This document shows positions 56,316 to 64,000 of a stretch of DNA of 64,000 nucleotides, in pieces. Both the position numbers and the translations under genes were made by a program. Every line of letters starts with the position of its first letter. Positions within the stretch are counted from its first letter, which is position 1. The notes beneath the pieces are model-generated. The model saw only the letters and a list, made by a program, of their open reading frames with translations. It was not told the DNA's origin and did no database searches. Origin of the DNA: Pseudobdellovibrionaceae bacterium (GTDB lineage: Bacteria; Bdellovibrionota; Bdellovibrionia; Bdellovibrionales; Bdellovibrionaceae); NCBI GenBank assembly GCA_019637875.1, contig JAHBUW010000013.1:1-64000 (forward strand), read 5' to 3'.

Positions 56316-57737
56316 CTAAGTTTGTGCGCCCGGAGCGAAGTTTTTCGGTTTCGAACCGCCGAAAGGCGTGACGCCAGCCGGAGGCTGCATCGGCGGCGGG
56401 GGCATCGGATGCGAAGGTTCCGGATCCGCGTCGCGGAAGCGACCGAACTGGCCATCAAAGCGCAGCGCCACGGTGCCGGTGGGACCGTTACGCTGTTTGC
56501 CGATGATCACTTCGGCGTGACCCTTCTTTTCATCCGATTTGTCGTAATACTCTTCGCGGTAAAGCATCATGATGACGTCCGCATCCTGCTCGATCGAGCC
56601 GGATTCACGAAGATCGGACAGCATGGGCTTTTTCTCGGTACGGCTTTCCACGCCCCGGTTCAGCTGGGCGAGGGCGATGACGGGAACGCGGAGTTCCTTC
56701 GCGATGGCCTTCAAGGTTCCGGAGATCTCGGCGACCTCACGTTCGCGGCTATCGACTTTTTCTTTCAGTTTCATGATCTGAAGGTAATCGATCATGATGC
56801 AATCCAGACCGTGCTGCGCTTTCAGACGACGGCAGCGCGAACGCACCTCGAAGGGGCTGATGCCGGACGTATCGTCGATGAACAACGGCGCTTCGGATAA
56901 GCGGCCAGCCGCATCGATCAGTTTGGGCCAAGCCGAGTCGCTGATTTGACCGGTTTTGAGTTCACCCATATTCACGCGCGCCTCGGAAGCCAGAAGACGC
57001 ATCATGACCGCTTCCTTACTCATCTCGAGCGAGAAGTAGGCGACGGTCTTCTTCAAACGAAGCGCGATATGTTGAGCGATGTTCAGCGAGAACGCGGTCT
57101 TTCCCATGGAAGGACGGGCCGCGAGGATCAAAAGCTCGCCCGGGTTGAAGCCCGAGGTCATTTTATCCAGGCCAGTGAAGCCCGAACCGAGGCCGGTGAC
57201 GGCCGCTTTTTTCTTAAAGCGCTCTTCAATTTCTTTGATGCTCTGTTTGACCAGTTCCATCGGGCTGACGAGCCCTTCGGTTTGGCGAGCCTCACCAAGG
57301 CGGTAGAATTTCCCTTCGGCTTCATCCAAGAAGCCGGCGACGCTTTCGAAGTCTTCCGAGTAGCCCTGGTCGATGACTTCGCCCGAGATGTGAATCGCGC
57401 GACGGACGAGGGCTTTTTCCCGCACGATTTTGGCGTGCGTGACGACGTTCGCGGTGGAAACGGTGCGGTTCACGAGCTCGACGAGGTATTCCGTTCCGCC
57501 GATCGCTTGGAGCTGATTCTCGCCGGTGAGGTAGTTGGTGACCGTGATGAGGTCGACCGGCTGATTCTTAGCGATCAGGGTTTTGAAGGTCGTGAACAGG
57601 ATGCCGTGAGCGGGCTTATAGAAATCTTCAGCCGAGATTTGGTCCCCCAAAGAGTCCCAAACCATCGAATCGAGCATGAGCGCGCCCAAAATGGACTGCT
57701 CAGCCTCAATATTCTGTGGCGGTAAACGGCCTGCCAT
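56316..57737 (-). CDS. dnaB: Replicative DNA helicase DnaB
   Basis: Hexameric RecA-fold helicase of the replication fork. It has 473 residues from the ATG at 57737, which has GGAGG 6 bases upstream; a TTG 14 codons earlier is possible. The N-terminal domain begins PPQNIEAEQSILGALML; the helicase domain has Walker A ARPSMGKTAF, DYLQIM, the arginine-finger region and GKQRNGPTGTV. The C-terminal tail is Pro-rich (MPPPPMQPP). It is convergent with the HELGH gene. Confidence 0.97.
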   Translation of the reverse strand: MAGRLPPQNIEAEQSILGALMLDSMVWDSLGDQISAEDFYKPAHGILFTTFKTLIAKNQPVDLITVTNYLTGENQLQAIGGTEYLVELVNRTVSTANVVTHAKIVREKALVRRAIHISGEVIDQGYSEDFESVAGFLDEAEGKFYRLGEARQTEGLVSPMELVKQSIKEIEERFKKKAAVTGLGSGFTGLDKMTSGFNPGELLILAARPSMGKTAFSLNIAQHIALRLKKTVAYFSLEMSKEAVMMRLLASEARVNMGELKTGQISDSAWPKLIDAAGRLSEAPLFIDDTSGISPFEVRSRCRRLKAQHGLDCIMIDYLQIMKLKEKVDSREREVAEISGTLKAIAKELRVPVIALAQLNRGVESRTEKKPMLSDLRESGSIEQDADVIMMLYREEYYDKSDEKKGHAEVIIGKQRNGPTGTVALRFDGQFGRFRDADPEPSHPMPPPPMQPPAGVTPFGGSKPKNFAPGAQT

Positions 57738-57900
57738 CTTCCCCTCCAAGCTGGCAAAAAATTGATCTTTATCTGACAATTCAAGGTGCAGAGAGGCAAG
57801 GTAAAAGCACAGCGGCTAGACCCTGAAATGCGCCACGGTCGCGGGACTCCCGGCGATGTTCGTGGAAAACTCTCTGGATAATGTGGGGATAATTTCGGAA

Positions 57901-57924
57901 GGCGGATTCAGATGAGAATCCGCC
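57901..57924. terminator. Perfect 9-bp inverted repeat downstream of the Fis-like gene
   Basis: GGCGGATTC (57901-57909), a 6-base loop and GAATCCGCC (57916-57924). It lies 15 bases after the Fis-like stop on the minus strand. The following minus-strand bases (TTCCGAAATTATCC) are only weakly T-rich, so termination is possible but unproven. Confidence 0.5.
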
Positions 57925-57938
57925 TCGGAAAAGGCCTC

Positions 57939-58280
57939 TTACGAGAGGTGCGGGCCTTTTTTAACGCGGATCTTGTAGGTGTCGATTTTCTTTTTCAGGG
58001 TGTTGCGGTTGATACCCAACATCTGAGCGGTTTTCACTTGGTTGCCATTGTAAGCGCGCAAAGCGATCTCGATGAGGGGACGCTCCACTTGCTCCATGAC
58101 CACGCCGTACAGACCGTTCAGTTCAACTTGAGCTTCGCGCTGTTGTTGGAACAGGACTTCCAATTTGCTTTTCACCAGCTTCTCAAGGCTGACTGCCGAC
58201 AAGTTTGCGACAAACAGTTGGTCCGAGCTGTTCAGGTTGGGAGTCATGGTACTGCCAAGTTCGACGGGCTGCAGGTTCAT
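57939..58280 (-). CDS. Fis-family DNA-binding protein
   Basis: 113 residues from the ATG at 58280 (GGAAAG 8 bases upstream). The C-terminal 45 residues (about 65-108) form a Fis/HTH_8 motif: ERPLIEIALRAYNGNQVKTAQMLGINRNTLKKKI, as in the ends of NtrC-type regulators and Fis (longer than quoted motifs need be, positions 69-102). There is no receiver or AAA+ domain, so it is a stand-alone Fis-like nucleoid or regulatory protein. The N-terminal half is unlike E. coli Fis. It lies between queE and dnaB. Confidence 0.85.
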   Translation of the reverse strand: MNLQPVELGSTMTPNLNSSDQLFVANLSAVSLEKLVKSKLEVLFQQQREAQVELNGLYGVVMEQVERPLIEIALRAYNGNQVKTAQMLGINRNTLKKKIDTYKIRVKKGPHLS

Positions 58281-58401
58281 ATTCACACTTTCCGTTCTGC
58301 GGGGTTCGAGAGAAGGGCTCTCGGGGGTTACTATTTTCTGCGGGAGTCGGGTCTTCCTTGGACGATCCGTGGTGAACGAATTCGCTCCAAAAAAGATGTG
58401 A

Positions 58402-59040
58402 TCAAACTCCGCGCGTTTCGGGACTCCAAATATATTTATGAAGCTGCAATTGCAAGCGTGCAGGTGATCTTTCGTGCAAAATCTTTTCGGCCAACCAGCG
58501 GGGTTTCATTTCTTCATATGATGGACTGTATAAAACCGTGAACTTTCCAAACAAATCATGTTGACGGCAGAAATCTTCGGCCCAAACGAAATCCTCGTCC
58601 GTGCAGACGACGAACTTGAACTCCGTTTTTTCATTCAAATGATTGAGATTTTCGCTCACAAACGAATTGGCGGCGCCACTGGAGGGCGTCTTCACGTCCA
58701 AAATGGTATGAACCCGGGGATCTACGCCCGCAATGGATTTGCCACCACTTGTTTCAAGCGAAACGCTGTAGCCGCGATCACACAGTTCGGTCATCAGGGT
58801 TAGAGATTCTTTCTGGAGTAAAGGCTCTCCTCCCGTCACGCAGACGTGGCGTGCGGGGTGACGCGCGACCTCTTCCAGGATTCGCGCCCGGTCCATGAAT
58901 TCGCCCTCATGGTAGGAATACTTGGTGTCGCAGTAGGTGCAGCGCAAATGGCATCCCGTGGTCCGGATAAAGACCGTGGGGAATCCCACGAACGTGGACT
59001 CGCCCTGGATGCTAAAGAAAATTTCGTTGATTTTGATCAC
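58402..59040 (-). CDS. queE: 7-carboxy-7-deazaguanine synthase
   Basis: Radical-SAM enzyme of queuosine synthesis, 212 residues. The [4Fe-4S] cysteines Cys30, Cys34 and Cys37 lie in GCHLRCTYC, and the family markers FSIQGEST (9-16) and VCVTGGEPLLQ are present. The start is a GTG at 59040 with a distant GGAG. No other queuosine genes are in the window, and I find no preQ1-riboswitch motif upstream. Confidence 0.93.
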   Translation of the reverse strand: MIKINEIFFSIQGESTFVGFPTVFIRTTGCHLRCTYCDTKYSYHEGEFMDRARILEEVARHPARHVCVTGGEPLLQKESLTLMTELCDRGYSVSLETSGGKSIAGVDPRVHTILDVKTPSSGAANSFVSENLNHLNEKTEFKFVVCTDEDFVWAEDFCRQHDLFGKFTVLYSPSYEEMKPRWLAEKILHERSPARLQLQLHKYIWSPETRGV

Positions 59041-59111
59041 TGCGGGTACGGCTCCGTAAACCTAGACTTTCCAGGGGTCCTGTCATGCGCCTGCGGGGCT
59101 GTCAAGGGCGC

Positions 59112-59129
59112 CCCGGGCGGAAGCCCGGG
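59112..59129. repeat. GC hairpin with GGAA tetraloop upstream of ftsK
   Basis: CCCGGGC, a GGAA loop and GCCCGGG make a very stable 7-bp hairpin in the divergent queE/ftsK spacer, followed on the plus strand by TCTTTGG. It may be a 5' UTR structure. I see no match to 4.5S or 6S RNA. Confidence 0.5.
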
Positions 59130-59180
59130 TCTTTGGAACTGGCCTCCCCAGCCCTTCGGTAACCCCGTAAATTTTGAAGG

Positions 59181-61625
59181 GTGAACCGCCTAATAACGAA
59201 AATGAAATTCGACCTGTTGGCGCTGATTTATTTCGGCGGCGGCATCTTCCTTTCCTTTGCTTTGGCGACCTTCAACCCCAAGGACCCTTCGCTCAATTCG
59301 CTGAATTGGAGTCGTGAAGTTCACAATGCCTGCGGGGTCGTGGGTAGCTTCCTGGCCGATCTCTTCCTGCAGGGGGTGGGCCTCGCCGCGTTTCTGATCC
59401 CTTTGGCGCTCTTTGCCCTTGCTTGGCGCGATATCGTGCGTGTGGGGGGCAAGCTCAATCCCCTCAAGATCGTTTTCGCGGTCTGTTTGGTGCTGACGGG
59501 CGCGGCCCTGTTGAATCATTACTGGCCCGATCACCGCTTTTTTCAGAATGAAATCCGCGCGGGCGGTCTGGCGGGCCTGGGGATCAACCATCTTTTCGTG
59601 AAAATCTTCAATCCCGTGGGCGCCCAGATCATGATGTGGCTGGGGTTCTCGCTTTTTGCGGTCTGCTGCTTCGAAATGTCGGTCATGGACCTTTTGGCCC
59701 ATCCCGGAGCCGCGTTGAAAAAATTGAAGGGACTGCTGGTGCTGTTTTGGGGTGCCCTCGGTAACGCTTTCAAGGGTGACCCCGAGGCCGAGATGAAGGT
59801 CAACCGCCTGAAGCTGCAAACCGCGAGCGCCGGGGCCAGCCAAGAAGTGAAAGGCTCAGCCCTGTTCCGAATTTTCGATCGTGATCCCGCGCCGAGCGAA
59901 ACCAAAAAAATGCCGTTGATCAAAGAGGCCAAACCTCAACCGGTTACGGCTTCCACCAAGTTGAGTCTGATTCCGCAAGTGGTGAACGAGCCCGAAGAGA
60001 CCGAGGTCGACGACGACGCGGAACGCGCGCCCGTCCCGGTTCGCGTGGAGACGCGCGCGCCGGAAAAGCGCAAGGTCGTGGAAAAGGTGAAAGTCATGCG
60101 CCGGATCGAGAACTGGGAGCTTCCCAAGGTCTCGCTGGTGGAGGACCCCCCGCTTTCGCGCATCCGTATCGAAGAGAAAGAAATTCGCCGTAAAGCGGAT
60201 CTGCTGAAAGAGAAGATGTCGCATTTCTCGGTGCGCGGGGACGTTGTCGCGGCGAAACCGGGGCCCGTCGTGACCATGTTCGAGTTCAAACCCGATGCGG
60301 ACGTGAAGCTTTCGAAAATTACGGAGCTTTCGGATGACCTCGCGCTCGCTCTGTCCAGTGAGTCACTGCGGATCATCGCGCCGATTCCGGGCCGTGACGT
60401 CGTCGGTATTGAAACGGCGAACGCCCAACGCGAAACCGTCTACATGAAAGACATGTTGGTGGACGAGGATTTCTGGCGCGAGGACATCAAGCTGCCAGTC
60501 GCATTAGGCAAGCAGGCGAACGGTGACCCGAAGATCGTCGATCTGCGCCGTATGCCCCACTTGATGGTTGCGGGGACGACGGGATCGGGAAAATCGGTCT
60601 TTACCGTTTCGACGATCACGGGACTGCTCTTCCGCCATTCGCCCAAAACTCTGCGGTTGATCCTGATCGATCCGAAACAGGTTGATCTGGCCGCGTTCGA
60701 GAAGGTTCCGCATCTTCTGATGCCGGTCCTGAACGATTCCCGTGAAGCGGTCCTCGCGCTCAAATGGGCCGTCCGCGAGATGGAGAAGCGTTATAAGTCG
60801 ATGTCGAAGTTCGGTGCGCGCGGCCTTGAGGATTACAACAAAGTCGTCGCGGATCTTTCGAAGTCGCAGATCGAAGAACATGCGCAAGCGAACGTCGAGC
60901 TGGAAAATACGCCCGGTAAAAAGGGCGAAGCTTATTACTATACGCCCCAACCGTTCCTGGTCATCGTGGTGGAGGAGTTCGCCGACTTGATGATGGCCGA
61001 CAAGGGCGCGGTCGAAACTTCGGTCGTCCGTCTGGCGCAGAAGGCGCGGGCGTGCGGAATCCATTTGATGATCTGTATGCAGAGCCCGCGCAAAGAGGTC
61101 GTCACGGGCCTTATCCGCACGAACTTCTCGTCACGGATCGCGTTCAAGGTTTCGGGCGCGATGGAATCGCGAATCATCCTGGACGGCACCGGCGCCGAGC
61201 GTTTGCTGCAGCAAGGTGACATGCTCTTCATGGGGCTCGGAAATTCGAGCCTGGTTCGCCACCACGGTCCGTTCCTGAAAGATGGGGACATCGCGGCGGT
61301 CACCAAACATTGGAACGATCAGGCGGAACCGGAATTCGATCCCCTCATCATGCGCGCGCTCGAAGGGACGCCCGAAGGCGGCGACTACGACGGCGGGGGC
61401 GAGGGTGGAAATGAAGAGTACGATGAAAAGTACGACGAGATCCTGGCTTGGGCCGCGACGCAAAAAGAAATCAGCGCCTCGCTCATTCAACGTCGGTTTC
61501 AATTGGGTTATCCCCGCGCCGCTCGTTTGATCGAAACCTTTGAGCGGGAAAATGTCGTCGGACCGGCGAACGGCAGCAAGCCGCGTCAGGTCCTGATCGG
61601 CGCTATTGGCTCGATGAGCTCTTAA
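59181..61625 (+). CDS. ftsK: DNA translocase FtsK/SpoIIIE
   Basis: Septal DNA pump and divisome protein, 814 residues, shorter than E. coli FtsK because the linker is short. It has four N-terminal membrane segments (within about 10-175), an acidic/Pro linker (about 230-300), alpha and beta motor domains with Walker A GTTGSGKS (about 465-472) and Walker B VIVVEEFADL, and a gamma winged helix (SASLIQRRFQLGYPRAARL) that would read KOPS-like sites. The start is a GTG at 59181 with a GAAGG too close for comfort; the ATG at 59202 is an alternative without a clear ribosome site. Confidence 0.95.
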   Translation: MNRLITKMKFDLLALIYFGGGIFLSFALATFNPKDPSLNSLNWSREVHNACGVVGSFLADLFLQGVGLAAFLIPLALFALAWRDIVRVGGKLNPLKIVFAVCLVLTGAALLNHYWPDHRFFQNEIRAGGLAGLGINHLFVKIFNPVGAQIMMWLGFSLFAVCCFEMSVMDLLAHPGAALKKLKGLLVLFWGALGNAFKGDPEAEMKVNRLKLQTASAGASQEVKGSALFRIFDRDPAPSETKKMPLIKEAKPQPVTASTKLSLIPQVVNEPEETEVDDDAERAPVPVRVETRAPEKRKVVEKVKVMRRIENWELPKVSLVEDPPLSRIRIEEKEIRRKADLLKEKMSHFSVRGDVVAAKPGPVVTMFEFKPDADVKLSKITELSDDLALALSSESLRIIAPIPGRDVVGIETANAQRETVYMKDMLVDEDFWREDIKLPVALGKQANGDPKIVDLRRMPHLMVAGTTGSGKSVFTVSTITGLLFRHSPKTLRLILIDPKQVDLAAFEKVPHLLMPVLNDSREAVLALKWAVREMEKRYKSMSKFGARGLEDYNKVVADLSKSQIEEHAQANVELENTPGKKGEAYYYTPQPFLVIVVEEFADLMMADKGAVETSVVRLAQKARACGIHLMICMQSPRKEVVTGLIRTNFSSRIAFKVSGAMESRIILDGTGAERLLQQGDMLFMGLGNSSLVRHHGPFLKDGDIAAVTKHWNDQAEPEFDPLIMRALEGTPEGGDYDGGGEGGNEEYDEKYDEILAWAATQKEISASLIQRRFQLGYPRAARLIETFERENVVGPANGSKPRQVLIGAIGSMSS

Positions 61626-61716
61626 TTCTCTCCGTTTATTCCCTCCGGTTTTGGGGTTGACCCCGACCTTTGTTGTGGTTGGATGTTCACCATCAACCTA
61701 TTCCACAGGAGGGAAT

Positions 61717-62283
61717 ATGATCCGTAATTTGACACTGGCAATGATGCTGACCCTGGGCCTGAGCGCGAACGCAAGCGTTCTGACCGATATCGGAACTCAA
61801 GTCGCGAAACAAACCGTTCTGAGCCAAGTCGAAGCGACCGGCCTGAACTTCAAAAAAGGCGACTCGGCGAACTACAGCCTGAACATGTCGATCATCCAAG
61901 GTTCGATGGTCATGTCGGTTTATGACATCGTCGCGGATGGCGTTTGGATTCACCAAGACGTCGACATGAGCTTCGCGGGCAAACAAAAAATGGAAATCCT
62001 CATCGACCCGAACACCGGCGAAACTAAAAAGCTGATCGTGAACGGTAAAGAAGAGAAAATCCCCGAGCAAGGTGACATCGAAGTGATTGAAACCAAGGAA
62101 GAGTCGATCCGCGTTCCCGCGGGCACTTTCACTTGCCTGTACATCAAAGCGAAAACCAAAGACGGCGAAGCGCAACAATGGGTCAACCTGAAAGACATCC
62201 CGGTCTTCGGAATGGTCAAGTCGATCATGCAATCGCAGTTCGGACCCGTGACTATCGAACTGACTTCGTTTAAAAAGCAATAA
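61717..62283 (+). CDS. Exported protein, unknown function
   Basis: 188 residues from the ATG at 61717, which follows a perfect AGGAGGG. Signal peptide about 1-20 (LSANAS). The mature part is a single beta-rich domain (SANYSLNMSIIQGSMVMSVYDIV, then VPAGTFTCLYIKAKTKDG) reminiscent of periplasmic lipoprotein-like or DUF3108-type beta proteins, but I cannot name the family. It has one Cys. The stop codon overlaps the next start as TAATG, and a terminator follows 30 bases later. Confidence 0.75.
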   Translation: MIRNLTLAMMLTLGLSANASVLTDIGTQVAKQTVLSQVEATGLNFKKGDSANYSLNMSIIQGSMVMSVYDIVADGVWIHQDVDMSFAGKQKMEILIDPNTGETKKLIVNGKEEKIPEQGDIEVIETKEESIRVPAGTFTCLYIKAKTKDGEAQQWVNLKDIPVFGMVKSIMQSQFGPVTIELTSFKKQ

Positions 62284-63170
62284 TGCCGACGAACGAAACT
62301 CTCAGTTTCAGAAGGAGTTCCCTCGCGGGAGCTCCTTTTTATTTGGTGCTCTTATTGTCCCTCTCTTGTTTTGCGAGGGCGGCCAACACTGAAACCTACC
62401 GCGACATCATCGAAAAGGCCCAGACGCTGAGTTTGCAGAAAGAGCGGGGGCACGCCCTGCAACTTCTGACGAGTTCACTCACGCGGGAGTCAAAGAAGGG
62501 CCCGGCTCCGAAAGAGTTGGTGACCGCACTTGAAGAGGTAGCGTCGCTCTTTCTAAGTGATAAAGCCCAGCAGCTTTATGAACTGGCGTTGTCTTTACGT
62601 GAAAACGAACCGCAGCTCGCTTTGCAGAAATTGGCCGATGCCGCGAAGCTCGAGCCCGATAACCTCCAAATCCAACTCGAACAGTTCCGCGTGTCTTCGA
62701 TCTTGGGGAACTGTAATGAGGCGGGGGCGGCGATCCTACGTCTTTACGAGAGTTTGTCGACGCTGGAAGTCGTTCGCTTGGCGGCGGCGCAAGCGCAGCT
62801 GTGCCGGAACCAGCTCGACGACGCCCAGAAAATCCGGAACGGCTTCGATTTTCGCAAATCCCCCCTGATGCCGGTGTGGACCAGCACGGATGTCGAGATC
62901 TTGCTTCGGCAGAAGAAGGGCGACAAAGCGCTGGAGTCCCTCGCGCAGGCGCAGAAGGTCGACCCCGATTTTCCCGAAACCTACTACTGGCAGTGGCGGG
63001 CCGAGCAGGATTTGAAAAAAGTTTCGGAAAAGCCGGGCCCCAAGTACGTGGCCCTTTGCAAGAGCCTCTCCCCCCGCTCTTACCGGCGTTACCTGGCCGA
63101 ACCCTTTTTGTGCCGACGGGTGCAGGAGGTTGAAAGTTCGCTGAAGAAGAACAATACTCCTTCGGCATGA
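62283..63170 (+). CDS. Exported TPR-like protein
   Basis: A 295-residue exported helical protein. If translated from the ATG at 62283 it has a signal peptide with an RRSS basic part and a core ending FARAA (about residue 34). Helical repeats resemble TPRs (ALQLLTSSLTRES, LALQKLADAAKLEPDNLQIQLEQF, ALESLAQAQKVDPDFPETYYWQW). Cys residues near 146, 176, 258 and 280 could form disulfides. A complete terminator hairpin lies within its first 20 codons, so expression may be attenuated or start further down (GTG at 62346, weak signal peptide). Overlaps the next gene by an ATGA. Confidence 0.75.
   Translation: MPTNETLSFRRSSLAGAPFYLVLLLSLSCFARAANTETYRDIIEKAQTLSLQKERGHALQLLTSSLTRESKKGPAPKELVTALEEVASLFLSDKAQQLYELALSLRENEPQLALQKLADAAKLEPDNLQIQLEQFRVSSILGNCNEAGAAILRLYESLSTLEVVRLAAAQAQLCRNQLDDAQKIRNGFDFRKSPLMPVWTSTDVEILLRQKKGDKALESLAQAQKVDPDFPETYYWQWRAEQDLKKVSEKPGPKYVALCKSLSPRSYRRYLAEPFLCRRVQEVESSLKKNNTPSA
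62313..62344 (+). terminator. Terminator hairpin inside the start of the TPR gene
   Basis: A 10-bp stem, AGGAGTTCCC (62313-62322) with GGGAGCTCCT (62327-62336) including one G-T pair and a TCGC loop, followed by TTTTATTT. It would end the transcript of the upstream exported-protein gene, yet sits in the first codons of the next reading frame. Confidence 0.85.
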
Positions 63171-63361
63171 ACCTTCGTTTGTTTTTTGGTGCCATCGGCC
63201 TTTCGTTCTTCACGCTGTCTTGCGGGGTGAAGGGGAAACCCTTGCCGCCTTTAACCGCGCCGCCCATCGGCCGCGGACAGCCGACAATGGCGCAACCGCC
63301 GGAAGAGGCGACGCCCACACCGACTCCCGAGCCGCGTTCGGGCGGGAGTACCGGACGATGA
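63167..63361 (+). CDS. LptM-like small lipoprotein
   Basis: A 64-residue lipoprotein with lipobox LSCG (Cys19), followed by GVKGKPLPPL, which closely resembles the CGLKGPLYFPP start of mature E. coli LptM (YifL). The tail is Pro/Thr/Glu-rich and disordered. It lies directly before dapF with an ATGA overlap, as lptM does in E. coli. LptM helps LptD/E mature in the outer membrane; that role here is by analogy. It is coupled to the TPR gene upstream as well. Confidence 0.78.
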   Translation: MNLRLFFGAIGLSFFTLSCGVKGKPLPPLTAPPIGRGQPTMAQPPEEATPTPTPEPRSGGSTGR

Positions 63362-64000
63362 GTTTGGCGACGCGCACATGGACGCACATGAATGGCGCGG
63401 GGAATAGTTTCTTCGTGATCGATGCGCGTGAAAATCCCCTGCAAGAAAGTTCCCAAGACCGCGCGGCCTTCGCGAAGAAGTTGTGCTCGCGGACACCCGG
63501 TCTGGCGGCGGACGGACTTTTCATTCTGGAGAAGGCCGCCGGCCTGGATTTTAAATGGGACTTCTACAACTCGGATGGCAGTCATGCCGAAATGTGCGGA
63601 AACGCCTCGCGCTGCGCGACCCGCTTTTTTTTGGATCGCGTGCGCGAGCAAAACGAAGTGCGATTTGAAACGGCGGCGGGAGTGATCGTGGGGCAAAAAG
63701 TGGCCCACGATGTTTATCGAGTCCGCATGCCCGAGATCCCGTCGGCCGGGGCGCCGCGTGCGTTGACCGTCGAAGGACGGGTCGGTGATTTCTACTTCGT
63801 GAATACGGGAGTGCCGCATCTGGTGATCCCGGAAGCTCCGTCGAAAGAACGGGCGCTGCAACTTCGCCAGGCCCCCGAGCTAGGCGCCGCGGGGTCGAAT
63901 GTAACTTTCGTTGAAAGGCTAAGCGAGACGAAATTCAACGCCGTGACCTTTGAGCGTGGCGTTGACGATTACACGCTGGCTTGCGGAACGGGGGCGACCG
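63358..64000 (+). CDS. dapF: Diaminopimelate epimerase, partial
   Basis: Cofactor-free racemase making meso-diaminopimelate for peptidoglycan and lysine. The first 214 residues are present; the gene runs off the right edge. Both catalytic cysteines are visible: Cys80 in EMCGNASRC and Cys209 in LACGTGAT. The N-terminal GAGNSFFVID differs from the usual GxGNDF (Ser for Asp). The start ATG overlaps the LptM-like stop. Confidence 0.95.
   Translation, partial: MSLATRTWTHMNGAGNSFFVIDARENPLQESSQDRAAFAKKLCSRTPGLAADGLFILEKAAGLDFKWDFYNSDGSHAEMCGNASRCATRFFLDRVREQNEVRFETAAGVIVGQKVAHDVYRVRMPEIPSAGAPRALTVEGRVGDFYFVNTGVPHLVIPEAPSKERALQLRQAPELGAAGSNVTFVERLSETKFNAVTFERGVDDYTLACGTGAT

Noticed and set aside
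57871-57895. TTATCC-like repeats between dnaB and the Fis-like gene as DnaA boxes
   Set aside because: The sequences read TTATCCCCACA and TTATCCAGA on the minus strand; neither fits the box consensus.
59041-59180. Structured GC-rich queE/ftsK spacer as 4.5S RNA, 6S RNA or a preQ1 riboswitch
   Set aside because: The conserved SRP loop, 6S bubble and preQ1 aptamer motifs are all missing; only one stable hairpin is visible.

Overview
The window is the replication-origin region of a moderately GC-rich Gram-negative chromosome. The most likely source is a member of the Bdellovibrionota or a close deltaproteobacterial-type relative. This assignment is an inference from gene order (ATP synthase F1 genes, bactofilin-parB-parA, rsmG-mnmG-mnmE-jag-yidC-yidD-rnpA-rpmH, then dnaA-dnaN-recF-gyrB-gyrA) and from the many exported proteins, lipoproteins and secreted peptidases. 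No similarity search was possible. I see no rRNA, tRNA, IS element, prophage or CRISPR array.

Layout. 1-4.6 kb (minus): atpD (cut by the window edge), atpG, atpA, atpH and two b-type stator genes. 4.7-6.9 kb (minus): a bactofilin gene overlapping parB, which overlaps parA. 6.96-7.57 kb: two identical 16-bp palindromic parS sites bracketing a small lipoprotein gene. 7.6-14.6 kb (minus): rsmG, mnmG, mnmE, khpB/jag, yidC, yidD, rnpA, rpmH, almost all overlapping or abutting. Transcription diverges at 14.6-14.9 kb. 14.9-26.3 kb (plus): dnaA, a candidate oriC, dnaN, recF, gyrB, gyrA, a TPR lipoprotein and the F0 genes atpZ-like/atpI/atpB/atpE, closed by a strong terminator. The F-ATPase genes are therefore split into two clusters on either side of the origin, each pointing away from it.

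26.5-35.5 kb: two exported proteins, one with SH3b-like repeats, then a minus-strand set with a phosphohexomutase, pdxA, three consecutive parvulin-type prolyl isomerases, a DUF374-type acyltransferase and etfBA. 35.7-39.2 kb: sdhCAB. 39.2-49.5 kb is the accessory-looking part: small hydrolases, unknown secreted proteins, a subtilase, a Tat-dependent aldo/keto reductase, oligopeptidase B, a PDZ protein and an FHA protein. 49.7-51.7 kb: rpsF, a YybS-like membrane protein, rplI. 52-54.9 kb: a nucleotide-sugar/glycosyltransferase operon (UDP-glucuronate decarboxylase-like, galE-like, GT). 55-64 kb: a secreted HELGH protein, dnaB, a Fis-like regulator, queE, ftsK, exported proteins, an LptM-like lipoprotein and dapF (cut by the window edge).

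No wholly new multi-gene system is evident. The observations most worth following are the parA-parB-bactofilin overlap with a parS-bracketed lipoprotein, the dnaA-dnaN origin candidate, an ATP synthase c subunit carrying most of the Na+-site residues, a Met at the quinolone-contact position of GyrA, a 90-residue protein with a perfect sliding-clamp-binding pentapeptide, and an unassigned secreted HELGH protein.
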